Below, in pieces: positions 34,791 through 44,166 of a stretch of DNA of 64,000 nucleotides. The notes under the pieces were generated by a model. That model saw nothing but the letters and a program-made list of their open reading frames with translations, ran no database searches and was not told the origin of the DNA. The first letter of the stretch is position 1. The number at the start of each line of letters is the position of its first letter. The stretch is from Natranaerofaba carboxydovora (GTDB lineage Bacteria > Bacillota > Natranaerobiia > Natranaerobiales > Natranaerofabaceae), in contig NZ_CP054394.1 of the NCBI RefSeq assembly GCF_022539405.1, positions 498,501 through 562,500 of the forward strand, read 5' to 3'. The position numbers and the translations under genes were made by a program.

Positions 34791-35060
34791 TTGTTATTTT
34801 CCCTGCTTATAAATAAATATTCACCATCACCACCCCGTTCTTTCAGATAAGACTTCGCAGCATTAACTATCTTATCATTCAAAAATACAGCCCTACTTTT
34901 TTCTCCCTTCCCGTTCCTTACTACAAGTTCCCTTGTTTTTAGGTTAATATCGTCCATCTTGATATTGACTGCCTTTAATTTTGAATTTTTAAAGGAAAGT
35001 CCTATTCTTGAAATTGAAACTAATAGATATATATGTTTGAGCTTTCCATATTTAATATCA
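34778..35060 (-). pseudogene. Fragment of a tyrosine recombinase/integrase
   Basis: The minus strand reads KLKAVNIKMDDINLKTRE, VVRNGKGEKSRAVFLND and NAAKSYLKERGG, the beginning of the catalytic domain of XerC/D-like integrases. The first catalytic Arg position reads SRIGLSFKNSKL in place of the usual TGLRxSEL. The C-terminal H-x-x-R and Tyr region is missing; the fragment abuts PAS and nuclease-like remnants at both ends. Confidence 0.65.
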
Positions 35061-35061
35061 A

Positions 35062-35483
35062 GGGCAGTAAATGGAGTTAGAGAAATTGTTAGGACAAGAG
35101 TTACGGATAGATTCAATGGAGAACTAGGGAAGGCTTTAGGAGATGCTTATGAAGAATATGTAAATAGCATTTTAAAAGAAACTTATTCTTATTATAATCA
35201 TTTTGCCCCCAGAGTGATTAATAAAAAAAATAAGTCTATTCAAGTATCAGATGGTGTTATAGATTATGGTGATGAAGTCATTTTCATAGAAGTTAAAGCA
35301 AAGTCAATACAAAAAAATATAAATTAAGTAGCAACTTTAAAGACATTAAAAAGGGATTAAGAGGTTTTCTTCTTGATAAGGGGGCTCTCCAATTAAACAA
35401 TAGGATTGTTGAATTTAATAGTGGACAAATTAAACTTTCTGAAATTAGCCCAGAAAGAATTAATAAGTATTGGCCAGTACTTA
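35062..35483 (+). pseudogene. PD-(D/E)XK-like gene, 5' part, frameshifted and cut by IS21-A
   Basis: The reading frame gives ELGKALGDAYEEYVNSILKE and a candidate nuclease core GVIDYGDEVIFIEVKAK (Asp, then Glu-x-Lys). It shifts frame at about 35320, then continues KGLRGFLLDKGALQLNN and ERINKYWPVL to the IS junction. The 5' end is replaced by the integrase fragment. The remaining 3' portion resumes in frame at 37953. Confidence 0.6.
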
Positions 35484-35604
35484 TGTAACTGATAAAATCA
35501 AATAGACAGATTTCGTTAAATAGTACTGTACAGAATATACCATAACCTTCCTCCATCTGTTAAGATGAACTGGAAATATTACTAACAGATGGAGAGGAGA
35601 GCTT

Positions 35605-37158
35605 ATGGAAGAAAGGAAAAAATGGCTTATGTATGCAGAGATTCAAAGATACAATGAAATGGGGTTAAAGGTAACCCAAATAGCTAGGAATTTGAATATT
35701 ACAAGAACCACCGTTTACAAGTACTTAGAACTTACCCCGGAGGAGGTGTTATCCCTAAACGAAGGAAACAGAAAAAAGAAATTAGATGAATATGAAGACA
35801 TAATATTGGAGTGGCTAAAAAAATTCCCTGACCTTTCAGCAGCTCAGATTAAAGATTGGCTATTAGATAATTACGAATATAGGGATGCCTGTGAAAGTAC
35901 CATAAGAAATTTTGTTAGGAACTTACGAAAGACTCACAACATACCCAAAAAAGCAGCACCAAGAAGTTATGAAGCTATTGTAGACCCTCCTATGGGAAAA
36001 CAGGGGCAAGTAGATTTTGGTGAAAAGAAGTTTATTGACCAGTACGGAAAAACTGTTAAGAAGTGGTTTATAGCCTTTGTCCTTTCCCATGGCCGGCATA
36101 AATACGTAGAGTGGTCGGACAAGCCCTTCACTACTGCCAGCACCATTAAAGCCCATGAAAACGCATTTAAGCACTTTGAAGGGATGCCAAAAGAGCTGGT
36201 CTATGACCAGGACAGATTGGTACTGGTAAACGAAAACTACGGCGATTTGATTCTAACTTATGAATTTGCTGCCTACCAAAAAGAAAAAGGCTTTAAAATC
36301 CACATGCTGAGAAAAGGTGACCCAGAAAGTAAAGGTAGGATAGAAAATGTGGTAGGTTTTGTGAAAGACAACTTTGCTAAACACCGTACTTTTTACAGCA
36401 TAGAAAAGCTAAATGAGGATTGTCTGGCATGGCTTGAGAGGACTGGTAACGGCAAGGTAAATGAAACAACAAAAAAAATACCGGCTGAAGTACACCAGGT
36501 AGAAAAACAGTACTTACAGCCAGTAGGAAAAAATTTCACCATAAATTGTAACTCCAGTATAACAGCCTTGATAAGAAAAAACAACACCGTACTTTACAAG
36601 TCTAACCGTTATAGTCTCCCTTTCGGGACTTATGATGGTACCACCAGATATGCACAGTTAGAAAGAGATGGTGAAATTCTCATAATTAAAGATGAAGCAG
36701 GTGAAGAAATTACTAAACACCAAATCTGTTACGGTAAAGGTGTATTGATTAAAAATAACAATCATGAAAGAGACCGTAATAAGGGAATTAAAGAATACAA
36801 AAAAACAGTAGAAAAAATGCTGGGTGGCGGAGAAAAAGCTAAAGAATATCTTTCAAATATACACAAGGAAAAGCCCCGTCATATACGTGATCAACTGCAA
36901 CTGATCAAACAATTGATAGAAGCTCAAGATATAACAGTTATTGAAAAAGCTCTAAACTACTGTCAAAAATACAGGCTCTACAGTGCTTCATGCTTTAAAG
37001 ATGCACTGTCACATTTTCAAAAAGATGAACCAACAGTAGAAGAATCATCCCCCATAAAACCTTCAAATGAAGGTTCTATTAACTTAAGAACCAGGCCACA
37101 GGTCAGGGATTTGAAGGTATATCAAAACATTGCATTGGAGAGATACCATGAACACTGA
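35605..37158 (+). CDS. istA: IS21-family transposase IstA (element A)
   Basis: 517 residues behind GGAGAGGAG. It has an N-terminal HTH (EMGLKVTQIARNLNITRTT, about 15-35), an integrase-type DDE core starting GKQGQVDFGEKKF near residue 130, and the third acidic region near SKGRIENVVGFVK, then the Mu-type C-terminal domain. It catalyses strand transfer, with IstB as helper. Its 3' end overlaps istB by 29 bases. It is only distantly like IS21-B IstA. Apparently intact. Confidence 0.93.
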   Translation: MEERKKWLMYAEIQRYNEMGLKVTQIARNLNITRTTVYKYLELTPEEVLSLNEGNRKKKLDEYEDIILEWLKKFPDLSAAQIKDWLLDNYEYRDACESTIRNFVRNLRKTHNIPKKAAPRSYEAIVDPPMGKQGQVDFGEKKFIDQYGKTVKKWFIAFVLSHGRHKYVEWSDKPFTTASTIKAHENAFKHFEGMPKELVYDQDRLVLVNENYGDLILTYEFAAYQKEKGFKIHMLRKGDPESKGRIENVVGFVKDNFAKHRTFYSIEKLNEDCLAWLERTGNGKVNETTKKIPAEVHQVEKQYLQPVGKNFTINCNSSITALIRKNNTVLYKSNRYSLPFGTYDGTTRYAQLERDGEILIIKDEAGEEITKHQICYGKGVLIKNNNHERDRNKGIKEYKKTVEKMLGGGEKAKEYLSNIHKEKPRHIRDQLQLIKQLIEAQDITVIEKALNYCQKYRLYSASCFKDALSHFQKDEPTVEESSPIKPSNEGSINLRTRPQVRDLKVYQNIALERYHEH

Positions 37159-37897
37159 TGAATTAAAAACTAAGATGAAAACTCTTAAGATAGGTGAAGC
37201 TGCAGATATCGTTGATGATCTTCTCATATCCTCAAAAGAGAAAGAGCTAACCTACAAAGAATTCTTAGAAAAGCTTGTAGACCATGAAGTAAAACGCCGG
37301 GAAGAAAAAGATTTTCAAAAAAGGCTGAAATGGGCAGCTTTTCCGGAGAAAAAATACCTGGATGATTTTGATACTAAGTTTCAAGATTCCATTAGCCAAA
37401 AAGAACTAAACCAGTTAAAAGAACTAGTGTGGCTGGATCAAGTTTATAATCTAATACTTTTAGGGCCGCCGGGCGTGGGGAAGTCGCATTTAAGCATAGG
37501 GCTTGGACTTGAAGCTATTCACAAAGGTTACAAAGTGAGCTTTGTGCAAATGGATGATCTGATTAAATTACTAAAAACTGAGGAGATCACTAGAACATCC
37601 AGGACAAAAGTTAAGAGAATAGTATCTTCAGACCTGGTGATTATCGATGACCTCATGTTTATGGCCATGGAAAATGAAGAAGCAAACCTATTCTTTCAGT
37701 TTATCAACAAACTGTACAACCAATCTTCTATAATTGTCACTTCTAACAAAGGCCCAAAAGATTGGGGCGATATTTTAGGAGATCAAGCTATCACAACAGC
37801 TATTCTAGATAGAATCATGCATAGGAGTGAAGTGATTAACCTTACAGGGAAAAGTTACAGGATTCAAAACAGGGAAACCATTTTTGGAAAATCGTAG
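37130..37897 (+). CDS. istB: IS21-family helper ATPase IstB (element A)
   Basis: 255 residues, a DnaC-like AAA+ ATPase with Walker A GPPGVGKSHL near residue 112, Walker B DLVIIDDLMF and sensor region IIVTSNKG. It overlaps istA, the standard IS21 arrangement, and stimulates transposition and target choice. It is intact and ends 50 bases before the element terminus. Confidence 0.93.
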   Translation: MHWRDTMNTDELKTKMKTLKIGEAADIVDDLLISSKEKELTYKEFLEKLVDHEVKRREEKDFQKRLKWAAFPEKKYLDDFDTKFQDSISQKELNQLKELVWLDQVYNLILLGPPGVGKSHLSIGLGLEAIHKGYKVSFVQMDDLIKLLKTEEITRTSRTKVKRIVSSDLVIIDDLMFMAMENEEANLFFQFINKLYNQSSIIVTSNKGPKDWGDILGDQAITTAILDRIMHRSEVINLTGKSYRIQNRETIFGKS

Positions 37898-37952
37898 GTG
37901 TCCAAAACTATTTAACGAAAATTGTTCAAAACTACTTGACGGTCACAACTTA

Positions 37953-38230
37953 TTAATTGTGTTGATAATATACCCCAGTTTCAATTATTAACTGACCACT
38001 ATCACCAAATATTGCGTGAGGAAAAAATCTTGCAAGAATCATTTATTGCTCCCTTAACAATACTCGACCTAAAAGATTTTGAATTGATAATGGAATTAGT
38101 ACGCAAAGGATATAGTTTTGTAGATTTATTAAAAGAAAAAAATTCAACCCCCCAAAATAAAGACATGAGTTTTTTAAACTTTTTAGTTTATTATCAAAAA
38201 AAATATGAACTACCCAATAGACCAATGTAA
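37953..38230 (+). pseudogene. PD-(D/E)XK-like gene, 3' part beyond IS21-A
   Basis: After removal of the IS and one ACTTA, the 5' frame continues ...YWPVL-INCVDNIPQFQLLTDH and then LTILDLKDFELIMELV and SFLNFLVYYQKKYELPNRPM to a TAA at 38228-38230. An internal ATG-less frame from 38012 is part of this fragment, not a separate gene. Confidence 0.65.
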
Positions 38231-38271
38231 GGGCTGAGGAATTTCCTGATTCACCTTCAAGGAAAAAATGT

Positions 38272-38550
38272 ATGTTTTTATTTAATACTGATGTTGATTA
38301 TAAAAAGTATGTAGAGAATATGGGTTTTGACTTAACTAATCGTAATCTTTTAAAAATAGAAGTGTTAAATAATAAATCTAATTTATTTTATGGAGATATG
38401 TCTTTACTTAACTGCAATTCAAAAAGATATTACGGAATGGTTGAGACTGCTAGAAAATACTGGGAGGGAGCAAAAGAAAATAATATAAATACTGAGGTGC
38501 TTTTTGAAGGTGAATTTAAAGTAAAGGAAATCTTGTTAGAAAATTTTTGA
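38272..38550 (+). CDS. Small hypothetical protein
   Basis: 92 residues with an AAGGA six bases upstream of the ATG. No signal peptide, membrane segment or recognised domain; sequence is mixed charged with 'YYGMVETARKYWEGAKENN'. It follows the IS-disrupted gene by 42 bases and could be the next gene of that unit or a remnant of its 3' portion after a frameshift. Confidence 0.45.
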   Translation: MFLFNTDVDYKKYVENMGFDLTNRNLLKIEVLNNKSNLFYGDMSLLNCNSKRYYGMVETARKYWEGAKENNINTEVLFEGEFKVKEILLENF

Positions 38551-38689
38551 TTAAGTATTTTGACAAAGTAAGCTATTATTAAGAGTTATACTTTAACTGA
38601 TTATAGTTAATGTTGGAGCTTCATGGCAGTTTACGTTTTAAAAACACCTGTAAAAACAAGACTAAATTTTACGGGGCGAGGAGGACAGT

Positions 38690-39454
38690 ATGGAAAACGG
38701 CATTACAATAAAGGTAGGCCTGACTAACCATTACTTACTTCCCTGTTATGGAGGATATTTACTTGTAGATGCGGGAAGTAGGAAGATGTTTTCACGTTTT
38801 TTGAGTGAGTTAAAAAGTCAGGGAGTAGACCCTAAGGAAATACGCTACATCTTTTTAACACACCATCATGAAGACCATACGGGTTTTACCACTCTTTTAC
38901 GTGAAATATCCAATTGCCATTTTATTGTACATAAGGAAGCTGTAAAACCCTTGAAAGATGGGAAATGTACTCTTACGGGTGGAGGAATTATTAACTGGAA
39001 AGTTGTATTTTCTGGTTTTGGATGGTATGTGTTATTAAAAGGAGTAAGACTACACTTTCCACCAGTGGAGTTTGGTAAAGGGGATTTCATCGTCAGTGAA
39101 GATGATAATGAAATACTACGATCCCTGGGAGTGTCGGGTAAAATACTGTGCACACCTGGTCACACCCCTGATTCTATTTCTTTGCTTTTGGATGATGGTT
39201 CTTGCTTTTGTGGCGATGCTGCTTTTAACCGTGCATATTGGTTGGGCACTCATTACTGTATGCCTTATGTTTCAGATTTGGAGAATAATTACCGCAGTTG
39301 GCGCAAGATGTTACAAGAAGGGGCCAGCAAGATTTACCCTGCACACGGTAGTCCATTTTCTTCCGAAAACCTAGAGGATAATTTGAATCACTTCAAACAG
39401 GAAAATCTAGTTCTTGCGAATATTCTTCCTAAGATAGTGGATAAACTCTTCTAA
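38690..39454 (+). CDS. Metallo-beta-lactamase-fold hydrolase
   Basis: 254 residues, ATG behind GAGGAGG. The metal site motif is THHHEDHTG near residue 62 (H-x-H-x-D-H type), with a second His in TPGHTPDSI near residue 156, an Asp in FCGDAAF and a C-terminal PAHGSP. These supply a full two-metal site. The family includes glyoxalase II, lactonases and RNases; no secretion signal is present, so a cytosolic hydrolase is likely. Specific substrate unknown. Confidence 0.88.
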   Translation: MENGITIKVGLTNHYLLPCYGGYLLVDAGSRKMFSRFLSELKSQGVDPKEIRYIFLTHHHEDHTGFTTLLREISNCHFIVHKEAVKPLKDGKCTLTGGGIINWKVVFSGFGWYVLLKGVRLHFPPVEFGKGDFIVSEDDNEILRSLGVSGKILCTPGHTPDSISLLLDDGSCFCGDAAFNRAYWLGTHYCMPYVSDLENNYRSWRKMLQEGASKIYPAHGSPFSSENLEDNLNHFKQENLVLANILPKIVDKLF

Positions 39455-39708
39455 TAGTTGTCTGCGAAGAATGAGGTACACTGTAGTATTCTTAATTAAA
39501 TTGAAGTTAGCAAATAGAGGAGTATTTATAACAACATCTAAGTTTTCCGATAAGCTAAAGGGTGTTGTTTTCCAAGCAAAATAATATTACAGCTAAGAAT
39601 AAGATTTTAGCTAGGAAAATATTGTAGAAAATTTACTTTTTACACTAAAAATCTGAGGAAATTGAAGAGTATTATAAGAGTATTATAAAAGATATTATTA
39701 GTGTTTTT

Positions 39709-39987
39709 GGAATTAAAATATCCTTCTCAGCCCTTTAAACTTAGGATGACCTTCTTCTTCCGCTTTAATAGGAGCTGCTGTAATATTAATTAAAACTTTT
39801 TAAGATAGTACCTGAAAGCTTCAAAAATTTCTTCAATGTTACTCTTCTTTATATATCTAACGGCTTCGATAGCACATTCTGCTTTACTATAATCCTGAAA
39901 ATTCTCCATCCCATCCACTATAATAATAGGCATATAATCATATACACCTTTTTTAAGTTTTCGGTTCTTTGCAAAGGGTTGTATGGT
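39709..39987 (-). pseudogene. Degenerate coding remnant, function unknown
   Basis: The minus strand reads AKNRKLKKGVYDYMPIIIVD and then AECAIEAVRYIKKSNIEEIF to a stop at 39790; one base shifted, it continues TAAPIKAEEEGHPKFKGLRR to a stop near 39709. No ribosome site or complete frame exists. The rest of 39455-40164 is AT-rich, with no gene visible. Confidence 0.4.
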
Positions 39988-40164
39988 TTATAAAAATCAT
40001 CGATTTTTCAATAACTTTCTTAGCAATTTATTTCCAAAAGTATTGTTTAATGATAATATAAATAACATAAGGAAAATTTTAAAGTTAAAATAATTTTGTT
40101 AATACATTGGTGTTAAGAAATAAGCCTGAATTATTAAGATCTTTTAAGTTGGGGGTTAAATAAA

Positions 40165-42342
40165 TTGGCTTCGAAAAAAACAGATGATAATTCTTTTGAA
40201 CAAGCTATACTAAATTCTTTGAAAAGCAGTATTTGTCTTTTAGACGAAAAAGGAAATATAGAGTTTGTAAACTCCTCGTGGTTTGATTTTGCAAAAGAAA
40301 ATAATGCTGTAATTGAAAAAATAAGTGAGGGTTGTAATTATCTAGAAGTATGTGATAATGCCAAAGGCGATGATAAAGAGCTAGCAAGACAAGCAGCTGC
40401 AGGGATACGTTCTGTTATAGCTGGGGAAAAAGACGAATTTGAGCTAGAGTATCCCTGTCATTCCCCTTCGATGGAACGTTGGTTTTTGGCTAGGGTAACG
40501 CTTTATCTTAATTCCGAAAATAGTTCGAGTCTAAAGGTTATAGTTTTCCATATAGATATTACCAAACAAAAGCAGGGAGAAAAAACTTTAAGTGAAAGTG
40601 AAGAAATGTTCAAGTCTTACATGGAAAAAGCTCCAGTAGGTATTTTTGTTGCGGATGGTGAAGGTAGATTTATTGATGTTAATCCCGAAGCATGCAGGAT
40701 GAGGGGCTTTACTAGAGAGGAATTATTTAATTCTAAGATTACAGATATTATTCCTTCAGAGTCGTGGCATATGACCAGAGAACATTTTAAAAAGTTACAG
40801 GAAGAAGGGCGTGCAGAAGGTACTCTTAAAGGCAAAAGAAAAGATGGCACCACGTTCTGGTATGACAATTTGGCTGTGAAAATAAATGAAGATTTATATA
40901 TAAGTTTTCAAACTGATGTAACTAAAAGAATAGAAAGCGAAGAAAAATTTCGCACTTTATTTGAACAGAATATTTTATCGATTTATTTACATGATTTTGA
41001 GGGAAACATTATTGATGTAAATAATGAAGCCTGTTCACAGTTGGGATATTCTTATAATGAGCTAATAGAAATGACGGTTTTTGATTTTATTTATCCCAGA
41101 GAAAGCGGTGGAAATTTATCCAAGGATGAATTATTACGTTTGTGGAACGGGATGGAACTAGGAGAAAGAACAACGCTTGAAGATATGCACCAGCGTAAAG
41201 ATGGAAGTGTATTTTATGTGGAGGTATCTACAGGTGTAATCAGTTATAACAATGAAAACGTTTTTATGGCACTTGTAAAAGATATAACTGCCCGCAAGGA
41301 AGCAGAAGAAAGGATTAAGTATTTAAGCTTTTATGATAGCCTTACAGGGCTTTATAACAGGAATTTTTTAAATGAAGATATGGAAAGAAAAGATACTATA
41401 AGACAGCTCCCTATAAGTATAATAATGGTAGACTTGAACGGTTTGAAGTTAGTAAATGATACCTATGGTCATATTGTCGGGGATGAGGTGCTAAAAATTA
41501 CAGCCGAGATATTAAAAAAATCCTGTCGAAAGGAAGAGACTATTGCCCGCTACGGCGGCGATGAATTTGTAATATTTTTACCCCAGACCAATGAGGAAGA
41601 AGTAAAAATAATTTGTGATAGAATCAAAAATAACAGCAGTAATGTTTATGTTAGAGAGATACCTGTTTCTTTGGCTCTGGGTTGGGGGGTAAAAAATAAT
41701 GCTGAAAAGGATATTGAGGAAGTAATGACTGAGGCAGAGGATAACATGCACAAACAAAAGCTTGCAGAAGGCAAAAGTGTAAGAAGTGCTGTACTAAAAG
41801 CATTATTAAAAACCCTGGAAGCAAAAAGCTACGAAACAGAAGAACATTCACAACGAATGCTAACGGTAGCCTGGCAAATCGGGAAAAAGCTGGGACTACA
41901 GGATACAGAACTTGACAGACTTAGTCTTTTGATAACCCTCCACGATATAGGTAAAGTGAACATTTCAGAGAGGATTCTAGTCAAGGATGCTTCTCTTACC
42001 GATGAAGAATGGGAAGAGATAAGAAAGCATCCAGAAATCGGCTATCGAATTACAAGGGCTACTGAAGAGTTTTCTCACGTCGCAAAAGATATATTGGCAC
42101 ATCATGAAAGATGGGACGGTAAAGGATATCCGCAAGGGTTAAAAGAAAAAGAGATCCCCTTATTAGCCAGAATTACATCAATTGCTGATGCCTATGATGT
42201 TATGTCCAATGGTAGACCTTACAAAAAAGCTATGTTAAAGGAAGAGATTATTGAAGAATTTAGAAGGTGTGCTGGTACCCAGTTTGATCCTGAGCTGGTG
42301 GAAATATTTGTTGAAGTTTTGGAAGACAGGGGCAGTAATTAG
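40165..42342 (+). CDS. PAS-PAS-PAS-GGDEF-HD-GYP c-di-GMP regulator
   Basis: 725 residues from a TTG start behind GGGGGTT. Three PAS domains (about 10-140, 145-265, 268-390; e.g. KAPVGIFVADGEGRFIDVNP) precede a GGDEF domain with an intact YGGDEF active site near residue 470. A C-terminal HD-GYP phosphodiesterase follows, with HDIGK, HHERWDGKGYP and the ADAYD segment. It may both make and degrade c-di-GMP, with PAS ligands setting the balance. No membrane segment, so cytosolic. Closely related fragments occur at 34630 and a degraded paralogue at 56641. Confidence 0.93.
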   Translation: MASKKTDDNSFEQAILNSLKSSICLLDEKGNIEFVNSSWFDFAKENNAVIEKISEGCNYLEVCDNAKGDDKELARQAAAGIRSVIAGEKDEFELEYPCHSPSMERWFLARVTLYLNSENSSSLKVIVFHIDITKQKQGEKTLSESEEMFKSYMEKAPVGIFVADGEGRFIDVNPEACRMRGFTREELFNSKITDIIPSESWHMTREHFKKLQEEGRAEGTLKGKRKDGTTFWYDNLAVKINEDLYISFQTDVTKRIESEEKFRTLFEQNILSIYLHDFEGNIIDVNNEACSQLGYSYNELIEMTVFDFIYPRESGGNLSKDELLRLWNGMELGERTTLEDMHQRKDGSVFYVEVSTGVISYNNENVFMALVKDITARKEAEERIKYLSFYDSLTGLYNRNFLNEDMERKDTIRQLPISIIMVDLNGLKLVNDTYGHIVGDEVLKITAEILKKSCRKEETIARYGGDEFVIFLPQTNEEEVKIICDRIKNNSSNVYVREIPVSLALGWGVKNNAEKDIEEVMTEAEDNMHKQKLAEGKSVRSAVLKALLKTLEAKSYETEEHSQRMLTVAWQIGKKLGLQDTELDRLSLLITLHDIGKVNISERILVKDASLTDEEWEEIRKHPEIGYRITRATEEFSHVAKDILAHHERWDGKGYPQGLKEKEIPLLARITSIADAYDVMSNGRPYKKAMLKEEIIEEFRRCAGTQFDPELVEIFVEVLEDRGSN

Positions 42343-42417
42343 TAGCAAAATATGTATAATGAAGTTCTTATTACAGGAAAGGTTTTAATAAAAATTTATT
42401 AACGGGTGGTGAATAAC

Positions 42418-42708
42418 TTGAAACAAGATCATATTTTATATCTAGTGATAGCTTTAGTGGTAATTGGCTTGGGAATATCGTTGATTTTTGGCTGGGAGTT
42501 AATGGCGGCTGAAAAGTTTGCTTCTGGATTTTTGGCAGCTGGTGACTTTTCTTTGGGAGTATTTGCAGCTGGTAATTTTGCAATAGGTATTTTCGCAGCG
42601 GGAATATTTTCCGTGGGTGTATTTTCAATCGGTATTTTTTCGGTTGGTATATTTTCTGTAGGGATATTTGTTTATGCTCTGAGGAAGAGAACGCTAAAAG
42701 ATTATTAG
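42418..42708 (+). CDS. Small membrane protein with hydrophobic pentapeptide-type repeats
   Basis: The TTG at 42418 is chosen from GGGTGGTG upstream; 96 residues. One predicted helix (LYLVIALVVIGLGISLIFGW) is followed by about nine five-residue units of the form [AS]-[AVI]-G-x-F, such as AAGDFSLGVFAAGNFAIGIF. This resembles pentapeptide-repeat beta helices, but hydrophobic. A basic tail (RKRTLKDY) follows. Function unknown. Confidence 0.7.
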   Translation: MKQDHILYLVIALVVIGLGISLIFGWELMAAEKFASGFLAAGDFSLGVFAAGNFAIGIFAAGIFSVGVFSIGIFSVGIFSVGIFVYALRKRTLKDY

Positions 42709-42724
42709 TCAGGAGGTAGGAATA

Positions 42725-42961
42725 ATGTCTTCTGAAAAAGAAATATTAAAGGATTTGTTAGAAAACAGCGGTAGTGCTTTGATTGAGATAAACGGAATTC
42801 CAGTTAATATTGAAAAGGGTGAAGAAGGATATCGTATTCCTTTGGAATTGCAAGTATCCAGGCAGTATGAAGTCAAAGGAAGAAGAGAAGTTAAATTTGA
42901 TACTTTTGAGGATTTTCACCAAAATATTTTATCGTGTGAGAAGTGGAGAATAGTGAGGTAG
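42725..42961 (+). CDS. Small hypothetical protein
   Basis: 78 residues, ATG behind AGGAGG, 16 bases after the previous stop and so probably co-transcribed. It is soluble and charged; the second half (QVSRQYEVKGRREVKFDTFE) may form a beta hairpin plus helix. No family recognised. Confidence 0.6.
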   Translation: MSSEKEILKDLLENSGSALIEINGIPVNIEKGEEGYRIPLELQVSRQYEVKGRREVKFDTFEDFHQNILSCEKWRIVR

Positions 42962-43057
42962 GTTACGAAATTTCAAGAAAAGCTTATGAAGTACAATTAT
43001 TAATCATCTAAAAACGGGTAAAAACAGAAATTAATAAAAACAAGGGAGTGGTGATTA

Positions 43058-43549
43058 TTGACTGAATCAACCAGCTTTGCTCCTATTATTGATGATAAAA
43101 GCAAGGTATTAATACTCGGTACAATGCCTGGAGGTAAATCATTGGAAGAAAGGCAATACTATGCTAACCCAAGAAATCAGTTTTGGAAAATAATTGATAA
43201 TCTTTTTGATGAAACGTTACCAACAGATTATGAAGAAAAAATTGAGTTTCTAAAAAATAACGGGATAGCCTTATGGGACGTTTTGAAAGCTTGTTATAGA
43301 GAAGGTAGTTTAGATTCTAATATCAAAAATGAAGAAGTAAATGACTTTACTACTTTATTTGATAATTATCCTAATATTAGATGTGTTGGCTTTAACGGTA
43401 CAAAAGCCTATAATATTTTCAAAAAATCTATAGGTTTTGATTTTCAACAATTAGATTTTGTTAAACTACCTTCCACTAGTCCAGCACATACAATAAAGTT
43501 TGAGCAAAAACTAAAGGAATGGGAAAAGATTAGGAAATATTTAACTTGA
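43058..43549 (+). CDS. Uracil/hypoxanthine-DNA glycosylase-like protein (UDG superfamily)
   Basis: 163 residues from a TTG behind GGGAGTGGTG. The active-site segment GTMPGGKSLEERQYYANPRNQFW (shown in part: GTMPGGKSLEERQYYANP) and the C-terminal LPSTSPAH motif match the hypoxanthine-DNA glycosylase (family 6) branch of the UDG superfamily. The ALWDVLKACYREGSLDSNIK segment is also typical. It probably removes deaminated bases. Intact and isolated. Confidence 0.85.
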   Translation: MTESTSFAPIIDDKSKVLILGTMPGGKSLEERQYYANPRNQFWKIIDNLFDETLPTDYEEKIEFLKNNGIALWDVLKACYREGSLDSNIKNEEVNDFTTLFDNYPNIRCVGFNGTKAYNIFKKSIGFDFQQLDFVKLPSTSPAHTIKFEQKLKEWEKIRKYLT

Positions 43550-43592
43550 TAGATAAAGCATAAAAGAAAGGGTTACTAGTAGTTTTATTATT

Positions 43593-43872
43593 AATATTTG
43601 GCAAAAAAGATTATCAGTATTCCCACAATATAAAAAAGAAATTAAAAGGCAGAAAAAAATAGAACAACAAAAGAAAAAAGATAGAAAGAAAAAGGAAATA
43701 GAAAATTACGAGCCCTGGCAGAATGAAACCTTTTATTACATAGCTGGCTATACTTCTGGTGGTGTCCCATACGGTGTAATATGGGGAGAATGCAGGGATG
43801 AGAATGATTACGATACAGATTTGAAAGACAATGAAAGATTTGAAAGATGATGATGAGGAAGTTCCATTTTAA
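43593..43872 (+). pseudogene. Small conserved-looking gene with a 19-nt insertion frameshift
   Basis: The frame encodes a Lys-rich helix, then EPWQNETFYYIAGYTSGGVP and YGVIWGE, and stops at 43848-43850. The 11-mer gatttgaaaga occurs twice, 19 bases apart (43819 and 43838). Removing one 19-nt unit would extend the frame to DLKDDDEEVPF and a stop at 43872. No start codon with a ribosome site is visible, so the gene is probably broken at both ends. Confidence 0.5.
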
Positions 43873-43891
43873 TGAGTGGAGGTAATTAATC

Positions 43892-44126
43892 GTGAACCAG
43901 GATGAATTTAACCTTGATGAGGCAAAGGAATTTATTGTGGAACGGTTGAATACATATGCTGAAAAATATGATTTCAAAGGTTTAAGCATCTCGGAAGTAC
44001 TGCGGGGATACACCTCTTGTTTTTAAAGAAAATACAAGTGAAATATATCTAGAAAAATTGGTGTGTGAAAACTGCGGCTGTGAAATGGTTATTGATGGGG
44101 AAGAGCTGAAAAGATTAGAAAGATAA
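43892..44126 (+). pseudogene. Small zinc-ribbon-like gene with one frameshift
   Basis: GTG at 43892 behind GGAGG opens MNQDEFNLDEAKEFIVERLN, which stops at 44026. A +1 shift near 44008 restores a frame ending LEKLVCENCGCEMVIDGEEL at 44126. The CENCGC cluster could be half of a metal site. The intact product would be about 78 residues. The family is not recognised. Confidence 0.55.
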
Positions 44127-44166
44127 ACTTGGCTTAAATATTTGGCCTAAAAATAGGAGGGATAAC

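Larger units (their letters stand above)
35484..37947 (+). mobile_element. IS21-family element A, complete, 5-bp target duplication
   Basis: The element runs from TGTAACTG to CGGTCACA; the revcomp of the right end is TGTGACCG, so the termini are TG...CA imperfect inverted repeats as in IS21. An internal repeat (ATTTCGTTAAATAG at 35509 and its inverted copy near 37910) lies inside each end. ACTTA occurs on both flanks (35479-35483 and 37948-37952) as the target duplication. It contains overlapping istA and istB. Joining the flanks through one ACTTA restores an open frame. Confidence 0.88.

Noticed and set aside
34573-38230. An active prophage or integrative element at 34.6-38.2k
   Set aside because: The integrase is a fragment lacking its catalytic C-terminus, and no attachment repeats or phage genes are present.
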